Shown: positions 58,386 through 64,000 of the stretch, one piece after another | Numbering within the stretch: position 1 is the first letter of the stretch | Layout of the letters: every line of letters starts with the position of its first letter | DNA from: Geobacteraceae bacterium | GTDB taxonomy: Bacteria > Desulfobacterota > Desulfuromonadia > Geobacterales > Geobacteraceae | Assembly (NCBI GenBank): GCA_024281055.1 | Contig: JAMXLF010000099.1 | Span: forward strand, 1 to 64,000 | Length of the DNA stretch: 64,000 nt | Direction of reading: 5' to 3' | Program-made: the position numbers and the translations under genes | The notes under the pieces: generated by a model | What the model saw: the letters and a program-made list of their open reading frames with translations, nothing else | Database searches by the model: none | Told to the model about the DNA's origin: nothing

Positions 58386-60848
58386 CTAATTCCTGGTCAG
58401 TCTTGCCAGTTCATCGGCAACCTGCCTGATCACGCTTTCCCAATCACCACTCTCCTTCTGCCTGAAGATCTTCATGGTCGGGTACCAGGGAGAGTCCCCG
58501 CGATCCAGCATCCAGCGCCATTCGCTCTCAAAACGGTTCAGAAGCCATACCGGTTTTCCCAGCGCCCCGGCCAGATGGGCCACTGATGTATCGACGCTGA
58601 TCACCAGGTCCAGTTCATCCACCAATGCCGCCGTATCGAGGTAATCACCGCACAAATCCATCCAGTCCAAGACCTTCCAGCCGGTCTCTTTCAACTGAGC
58701 GGCATATTCACCTTTCTGCAGGCTGACCAGTTGCACACCCTCGATCTCCGTCAAGGGATGGAATGTGGACAATGGGATGCTGCGGTACCTGTCTTTGCCG
58801 TGCCCCTTGTTTCCCCCCCATGACAGGCCCACCTTCAGACCACGTACGTTTTTCAGACGGCTACACCATTTCCTTTTCATTTTATCGGGAACAGTAATAT
58901 AGGGGACGTCGTGGGGGATGGATTCCAGCCGTGTCCCGAAGAGATGGGGAAGGCTCATCAACGGGCAATAGTATGCAAACGAGCGGTGCGTGATCTGCTC
59001 CGTTATGACGTCTACTTCATCAACGGCAGTCATCGCTTGGAACATCCGTTCCAGAACCGGGTCGCAACAAACGGTAAAGTTGCCGACGCCACGCTGCTTG
59101 AGCAGGGGGAGATACCTCATCATCATCAGGTTGTCACCCGCTCCCTGTTCCGTTATGACCAACAGCGACCCGCCTTCGAGCGGTTCCCCCTCCCAACATA
59201 CACCACCCTGCATCTGTACGAAATGAGCCATTTGATTGTAGTTACGGAGGCATTTATGGCCGAATCTTTCTTCATGCAGTGCAAACCCCTCCTCTAAGCG
59301 ACCTTGGAGCAAATATAGCAGTGAGAGAAAATATCTCGCCGCCGGATGGACCGAGGCGGAATAAGCCTGTTCCGCTTCATCCAGGCGCAACAAATCCATC
59401 AGCGCATTGCCAAGACCGATATACGCCTCGTCCTGATCGTGTTTGAGCTCCAGCGCCTGCCGACAGGCTTGTTCAGCCTCTTCTGCACGCCCGGAAGAGT
59501 GCAGAGCCTCCCCGAGCTCGGCATACGCCTCGGCATAATCGGGCTTGAGGGCTATGGCCTGGCGATATGCCTGTTCCGCCTCATAAGGGAACCCTCCTCG
59601 TAACCGGACATTTCCAAGACCGTAATAAGCCTCTGCTGAGTCCGGCTTGAGGCCGATTGCCTTTTGATAACTCTTCTCCGCTACCTCGAGCCGTCCCAAG
59701 GCACGAAGCGCGTGGCCGCGGTTGGCATACGCCATGGCATAGTCAGGCGCGAGCACAGCGGCTTTTCGGTAGAACTGTTCAGCCTCCTCTGTGCGTCCAG
59801 CGTCCATGAGAACGTTGCCGAAGTTGTTGTGCACCTCGGCGCTTTCGGGCAGAAGCGCCAACGCCGCGCGGAAGGACTGTTCCGCCTCCACCAGTCGCCC
59901 TCCTAGACGCAGGACATTGCCGAGATTGTTGTGCGCCGCTGCGAAGTCGGGCTTGAGTTCCAGTGCACGGCGATAGGCCTGTTCCGCTTCATCCAATCGC
60001 CCGAGGCTGAGCAGGGTATTGCCATGGTTCTTGCACTCTTCGGCAGAGTCTGATTCAACTGCCAGCATTTCCTGCCCCTCTTTGTGGTGCTGCAGCGAAA
60101 TTCTTGATGGGATAAGGCGCTCTATCCACGGTGGTACGGTTTTCCAGAATGCGTGAAACGTCGTAGCCAAACTCCTAAAACGGAAGCTTTCCTTGGCGCC
60201 CAGCAAAGCAAGGCTTTTGCTTGAAAAAAGGCTGATATGGCCATTTCTGGGGGATGCGTACCACCAGTTCAATCGCTGGTGAGAAGCAAGGTTGCCATCT
60301 GTCAGGAGAGTACTGAAAAGTACAACCCCATCCTGGGCCAGCAGCGATGAAAGAGTCGTAATCAGCTGCGTCACATCAGGAACATGTTCAAAGACCTCGA
60401 ACGCCGTTATCAGATCGAACTTCCCCAAATCTTTGGGGCTAATATCCCGGTCAACGAAAGGGTCATAGGAGGTTGACCGCCACCCTGACTCTCGCAGCAG
60501 GCTGCTGAGCAAACCGTTTCCTCCCCCATAGTCCAAGTGCCGGATCACAGTCCCATCAGAGCTGAAGATATCAAGAAGGAATTTTGCATTTGCCCGTGGA
60601 CGTACATCCAGGTAATCAGGATCAACCTCCCCGTACTCCATGTTGTATATTCTGTTTTCAAAATCTTCCAGCGTCCAGTGGGAAAATTCGGGGGCGAAAC
60701 AGAAACCGCAATGCTCGCAGCGATAGTAGTATATCGGGATTCCGGTTAGCGGAAGATACTTGCCACGAACTTCTTCGCAAGACTTGCTGAAATCAACTAC
60801 GTCGAGTGCAAAGCATCTGTCATCACAAATTGGACAAACTATATGCAT
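58386..60848 (-). CDS. Methyltransferase-TPR-glycosyltransferase fusion protein
   Basis: An 820-residue three-part protein. Residues 1-60 hold zinc-ribbon cysteines (HIVCPICDDRC, YYRCEHCGFCF). Residues 90-220 are a SAM methyltransferase (VIRHLDYGGGNGLLSSLLRE, FDLITAFEVFEHVPDVTQLI). Residues 280-500 are about seven TPR units of 34 residues (LGRLDEAEQAYRRALELKPD type). The last 300 residues are a GT9-like transferase domain (LGKPVWLLNRFESEWRWML) shared with the next gene. Such TPR-linked transferases can modify proteins; pilin is a candidate target by position only. Confidence 0.85.
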   Translation of the reverse strand: MHIVCPICDDRCFALDVVDFSKSCEEVRGKYLPLTGIPIYYYRCEHCGFCFAPEFSHWTLEDFENRIYNMEYGEVDPDYLDVRPRANAKFLLDIFSSDGTVIRHLDYGGGNGLLSSLLRESGWRSTSYDPFVDRDISPKDLGKFDLITAFEVFEHVPDVTQLITTLSSLLAQDGVVLFSTLLTDGNLASHQRLNWWYASPRNGHISLFSSKSLALLGAKESFRFRSLATTFHAFWKTVPPWIERLIPSRISLQHHKEGQEMLAVESDSAEECKNHGNTLLSLGRLDEAEQAYRRALELKPDFAAAHNNLGNVLRLGGRLVEAEQSFRAALALLPESAEVHNNFGNVLMDAGRTEEAEQFYRKAAVLAPDYAMAYANRGHALRALGRLEVAEKSYQKAIGLKPDSAEAYYGLGNVRLRGGFPYEAEQAYRQAIALKPDYAEAYAELGEALHSSGRAEEAEQACRQALELKHDQDEAYIGLGNALMDLLRLDEAEQAYSASVHPAARYFLSLLYLLQGRLEEGFALHEERFGHKCLRNYNQMAHFVQMQGGVCWEGEPLEGGSLLVITEQGAGDNLMMMRYLPLLKQRGVGNFTVCCDPVLERMFQAMTAVDEVDVITEQITHRSFAYYCPLMSLPHLFGTRLESIPHDVPYITVPDKMKRKWCSRLKNVRGLKVGLSWGGNKGHGKDRYRSIPLSTFHPLTEIEGVQLVSLQKGEYAAQLKETGWKVLDWMDLCGDYLDTAALVDELDLVISVDTSVAHLAGALGKPVWLLNRFESEWRWMLDRGDSPWYPTMKIFRQKESGDWESVIRQVADELARLTRN

Positions 60849-60879
60849 AAAACATGAGCTCCAAATTGGAATTTGCCCG

Positions 60880-63606
60880 TCAACTGACGGACGGCGGGAG
60901 TCCGGATCTCGTAACTCTTGCCAGTTCTTCGGCGACCCGACTGATCACGCTCGCCCAATTGCCCCTCTCCCTCTGCCTGAAGATCTTCATGGTCGGGTAC
61001 CAAGGGGAGTCCTCACGATCCAGCATCCAGCGCCATTCGCTTTCATAGCGGTTCAGGAGCCACACAGGTTTTCCCAGCGCCCCAGCAAGGTGGGCCACCG
61101 AGGTATCGACGCTGATGACCAGGTCCAACTCAGCCACCAGTGCGGCGGTATCCATATAATCATCGCACATCTTCATCCAGTCCTGGATATCCCAGCCGGT
61201 TTCCCGCAGCTGCTCCGCCGCTTCCTCTTTCTGCAGGCTGACGAGCTGCACCCCCGCGATATCCGTCAATGGGGAAAACGTGTGTAATGGGATGCTGCGG
61301 TCCTTGTCTTTGACGTTCCGATTGTTCCCGGCCCATACCAGACCGACTTTCAGACCTGCTGCCTTCTTCAGACGGGTACGCCATTTCCTCTTCATGTTGT
61401 AGGGGGCAGAAAGGTAGGGAACGTTACCGGGGATGGATTCCAGCCGCGTCCCGAAGAGATGGGGAAGACTCATCATGGGGCAATAGTAATCGAAAGGGTC
61501 CACGGGTAACGGCTCGGTCGTGGGTATCGCCCCATCCACCGCACCTATTGATTGGAAAACCCTTTGCAAAACAGGGTAACAATGAACAACAAGCCTGGTC
61601 ACGCCTCGCTGCTTGAGCAGAGGGAGGTACCTCATCATCATCAGGCTATCGCCGGCCCCTTGTTCCATTACGATCAACATCGACCGCCCTTCGAGCGGCT
61701 CTTCTGTCCAGCGCTTAACCTCAGTAAGCTGCTTGAACATATTCTTGGTCGATTCCAGGGAATCGAAATCCTTCATGTCGCTGAACCTTGCTTCATACAG
61801 TCTGAAACCTTCTTCAAGGCGTCCCAGCGTCAGGGCCAAGAAAGACAGGTTCCATTTTGCTTCCGCGAAGTCCGGCTTTTGATCAAGCGCTCTGCAGTAT
61901 GCGTCCTCCGCATCTGCAAAGCGAAGCATGTTCGTCAGTAAAATGCCGAGTCCGATATATGCCTCGACACATGCCGGTTTGATGGAGATGGCCCAACGAT
62001 ATGCCTGTTCAGCTTCATCCAGGCACTCTTGTCCTGCCCGCGCGTTCCCAAGTCCATTATACGCCTCGGCATAGTCCGGCTTTATAGCGATGGCCTGACG
62101 ATAGGCATTCTCCGCCTCCATAAACCGATCCTGTTTTGCAAGCACATTTCCCAGATTGTTGAGAGCCTCCGGATGTTCGGGCCGGATGCCGAGGGCCTGG
62201 CGATAGGCTTCTTCCGATTCCGCCAGTCGGCGCAGGACTCGCAATGCCTGTCCCAAGCCGATGTATGCCTCGACGTAATCCGGCTTGAGGCCGATGGCCT
62301 TCCGATAGCTCTTCTCCGCCACCTCCGGCCGGTTAATGGCCAGCAGAGCATTTCCGCGATTGACATACGCCGCAGCGTAGTCCGGCTTGAGTACTATGGC
62401 CTTGCGGTAGAGGTGTTCAGCTTCCTCTATACGGCCGGCATCAGCGAGAACGTTGCCGAAGTTGTTGTGCACCTCGGCACTGTCGGGCAGAAGCTCCAGC
62501 GCCCGGCGAAACGTTTGTTCCGCGTCCTCCAACCGTCCACCGAGCCGCAGAACATTCCCGAGATTGTTGTATGCGGAGCCGTAGTCCGCCATGAGGGCCA
62601 GTGCCTGTCGATAGGACTGCTCAGCCTCTTCAAGCCGCCCGAGGGACATGAGCGTATTGCCCAGGTCCTTATGAATCTCGGCCGAATCTGGTTTCGCTGC
62701 CAGTGCTTGTCGGTACGTCGCTTCCGCATCGGCAAAGCGGCCGGCGTTGTGGTATCGGAGCGCGATCTTCTCGAGTGACAGACCTGACGGTTGAAGGGGG
62801 TGATAGGTCGAATCATCGATTTCCTGCAAGCCTTCAACATTTGTCACTGATTCTCCAGGGAAGCAGAGCATGTTGAAGGAAGCAACGTTTCCGTAGATGT
62901 TTTCTTTTTCGCCGAAGAAGTTATCCGGGTTGAACAGAGGAGGAATATGCCAATAGAGGCGGTAGTCGAGCCCTAACAAAAGCCTGATCAAACCCTCGCT
63001 TTTTTCGAGACGGTCGTTTTCAATATAGAGGGTCGGCCGACTCGTCAGAATGGTGTTCTTGGCACCATGAAGGACATCGGCTTCCATCCCCTCCACGTCG
63101 ATCTTTATAAAATCTACTTTTCTATTACCGACGAGATCGTCGAGACGGCAAATCGGGACCGCTTCGCCGCGGCCGCTCTTTTGGAGGGAAACCCCTCCGA
63201 AGTTTTGCTGCACTGCGCAGGAGTAATCCATTTCTGGAACTACGAGAGTGCCGGCATCGCTGCCGCACCCACACTGATGGGTCTCAACATTCATCAGGCC
63301 ATTGAGCGCCAGGTTTGCACACAGGTACTGGAAGATTACCCGTTGCGGTTCAACAGCGATTACCCGTCCGTGAGTTCCGACAGCTCTGGCTATCGACACA
63401 GTGTGAGTACCGATATTGGCACCCACTTCGACAACGGTTGCTCCAGGCTGAAGAAACTGTGCCAGAAAGCTCCATTCCGCTTCACTAAATTCACCGTAAC
63501 GAATCAGTGCATTCCCTAAATAAAAATCGTGCCTATTGGCGACAAAAAGGCCATTTCGTGCCTGCACCAAGCAATTGAAATCATTCAGATTCGACACCTT
63601 TTTCAT
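60880..63606 (-). CDS. FkbM methyltransferase-TPR-glycosyltransferase fusion protein
   Basis: A 908-residue three-part protein. Residues 20-230 are an FkbM methyltransferase (TVVEVGANIGTHTVSIARAV; FIKIDVEGMEADVLHGAKN). Residues 270-600 are about ten TPR units. The last 290 residues are a GT9-like domain (VISVDTSVAHLAGALGKPVW) nearly the same as in 58386-60848; long stretches of DNA match between the two genes. The N-terminal enzyme differs, so the pair share TPR and transferase parts but carry different methyltransferases. About 30 bp separate the two genes. Confidence 0.87.
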   Translation of the reverse strand: MKKVSNLNDFNCLVQARNGLFVANRHDFYLGNALIRYGEFSEAEWSFLAQFLQPGATVVEVGANIGTHTVSIARAVGTHGRVIAVEPQRVIFQYLCANLALNGLMNVETHQCGCGSDAGTLVVPEMDYSCAVQQNFGGVSLQKSGRGEAVPICRLDDLVGNRKVDFIKIDVEGMEADVLHGAKNTILTSRPTLYIENDRLEKSEGLIRLLLGLDYRLYWHIPPLFNPDNFFGEKENIYGNVASFNMLCFPGESVTNVEGLQEIDDSTYHPLQPSGLSLEKIALRYHNAGRFADAEATYRQALAAKPDSAEIHKDLGNTLMSLGRLEEAEQSYRQALALMADYGSAYNNLGNVLRLGGRLEDAEQTFRRALELLPDSAEVHNNFGNVLADAGRIEEAEHLYRKAIVLKPDYAAAYVNRGNALLAINRPEVAEKSYRKAIGLKPDYVEAYIGLGQALRVLRRLAESEEAYRQALGIRPEHPEALNNLGNVLAKQDRFMEAENAYRQAIAIKPDYAEAYNGLGNARAGQECLDEAEQAYRWAISIKPACVEAYIGLGILLTNMLRFADAEDAYCRALDQKPDFAEAKWNLSFLALTLGRLEEGFRLYEARFSDMKDFDSLESTKNMFKQLTEVKRWTEEPLEGRSMLIVMEQGAGDSLMMMRYLPLLKQRGVTRLVVHCYPVLQRVFQSIGAVDGAIPTTEPLPVDPFDYYCPMMSLPHLFGTRLESIPGNVPYLSAPYNMKRKWRTRLKKAAGLKVGLVWAGNNRNVKDKDRSIPLHTFSPLTDIAGVQLVSLQKEEAAEQLRETGWDIQDWMKMCDDYMDTAALVAELDLVISVDTSVAHLAGALGKPVWLLNRYESEWRWMLDREDSPWYPTMKIFRQRERGNWASVISRVAEELARVTRSGLPPSVS

Positions 63607-63786
63607 CGGCTACTTCACCTCTTAGATTCTTTGGATGACCCGAGTGACAAATACCGACTAAACTGTCTTATTTGCATGTGTTATGGATTTAAGGGCGATT
63701 TCCATATGAGTTTTGTGGAGCGAAGTAGCTATCTCAGTGGTTCCATGAAACATAGTTAACTATAAGCCCATGCAGCAGATATCTGC

Positions 63787-64000
63787 CTATTCTTCGTCCA
63801 TTCCGAACTTTGCCAGGCGATAGCGAAACGACCGGAAGGTCAGGCCCAGTATTTCCGCCGCTCTCTTCTTTACTCCGCCCCCCTTCTCCAACGCCTGAAG
63901 AAGCAGGCGCTTTTCGATGCCGTCAAGATACGCCTCAAGATTCAGCCCCCCGACGGGAATTTCTAGATCGTCACTACCAGGCAAGGAGTGCTGGTATTTG
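63787..64000 (-). CDS. pilR: PilR-type sigma-54 activator, C-terminal end (partial at window edge)
   Basis: The last 70 residues of a protein that continues beyond the window. It ends in a Fis-type helix-turn-helix, YLDGIEKRLLLQALEKGGGV then KKRAAEILGLTFRSFRYRLA KFGMDEE, the DNA-binding end of NtrC-family activators. The wording GLTFRSFRYRL and the place next to short pilins fit PilR of Geobacter, which activates pilA from sigma-54 promoters; both pilin genes here have such sites. The AAA+ domain is outside the window. Confidence 0.85.
   Translation of the reverse strand, partial: KYQHSLPGSDDLEIPVGGLNLEAYLDGIEKRLLLQALEKGGGVKKRAAEILGLTFRSFRYRLAKFGMDEE

Noticed and set aside
59280-60020. Repeats of about 102 bp that could be taken for an array
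   Set aside because: They are TPR units of 34 codons in frame within the fusion protein; no CRISPR-like repeat-spacer pattern. No CRISPR array was seen in the window.

Overview
The window reads as chromosome of a Geobacter-type deltaproteobacterium (Geobacter/Geotalea/Citrifermentans group). The main reasons are short type IV pilins of the Geobacter e-pilin kind, a C-terminal PilR fragment next to them, and the gene order surE-pcm-rpoS and thrS-infC-rpmI-rplT-pheS-pheT-ihfA-merR-tRNA-Pro. This is an inference from gene content; no database search was possible.

Layout. (1) 0.1-4.3 kb: a DUF3467 protein, a short B12-dependent ribonucleotide reductase (minus strand), and a translationally coupled queD-queE-creatininase operon (plus strand) for 7-deazaguanine synthesis. 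(2) 4.33-11.95 kb: an integrated filamentous phage (inovirus) of about 7.6 kb with HUH replication protein, candidate ssDNA-binding protein, several coat proteins, a pIII-like adsorption protein, a DUF2523/pVI-like protein, Zot morphogenesis ATPase and an XRE repressor with operators. It has no integrase. Its ends share a 14-bp direct repeat that resembles a Xer/dif core, and joining the ends restores a 75-codon phage gene that integration has split. (3) 12.0-23.0 kb: housekeeping genes on the minus strand: tRNA-Arg, apt, rpoS, pcm, surE, tRNA-Pro, a MerR regulator, ihfA, pheT, pheS, rplT, rpmI, infC with a non-standard ATA start, thrS and tRNA-Val. (4) 23.1-57.2 kb: a long minus-strand surface-glycan locus. 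It has a GT9 transferase, an FAD oxidoreductase, five radical-SAM proteins, four FkbM methyltransferases, GT2 transferases, an SDR, an epimerase, a NUDIX enzyme, a HAD phosphatase, a ThDP enzyme, a NeuB-cupin fusion, the CDP-sugar genes rfbF/rfbG/rfbH, an ABC-2 glycan exporter, a UbiA-type prenyltransferase, a TMTC-like membrane protein, and a second ABC transporter near the pilins. (5) 57.2-64.0 kb: a small exported PilA-C/Spc-like protein, two tandem short pilins each behind a GG-N10-GC sigma-54 promoter, two giant TPR glycosyltransferase fusions, and the end of pilR.

How the genes work together. The rfbF-rfbG-rfbH set makes a CDP-4-keto-3,6-dideoxyhexose intermediate. The ThDP and NeuB-like enzymes could extend such sugars by two or three carbons. 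GT2/GT9 enzymes assemble a glycan and the Wzm/Wzt pair exports it. The radical-SAM/FkbM/SDR block is the least explained part. A small Rossmann-like module recurs there fused to three different enzyme types, and a 36-codon Cys-rich gene sits between a radical-SAM gene and an FAD oxidoreductase gene, joined to both by ATGA overlaps.

The most interesting items are the split phage gene at the attachment site, the shared-module radical-SAM/FkbM/SDR cluster with its 36-aa protein, the tandem sigma-54 pilins next to TPR glycosyltransferases, the ATA start of infC, and a tRNA-Val with C at position 33.
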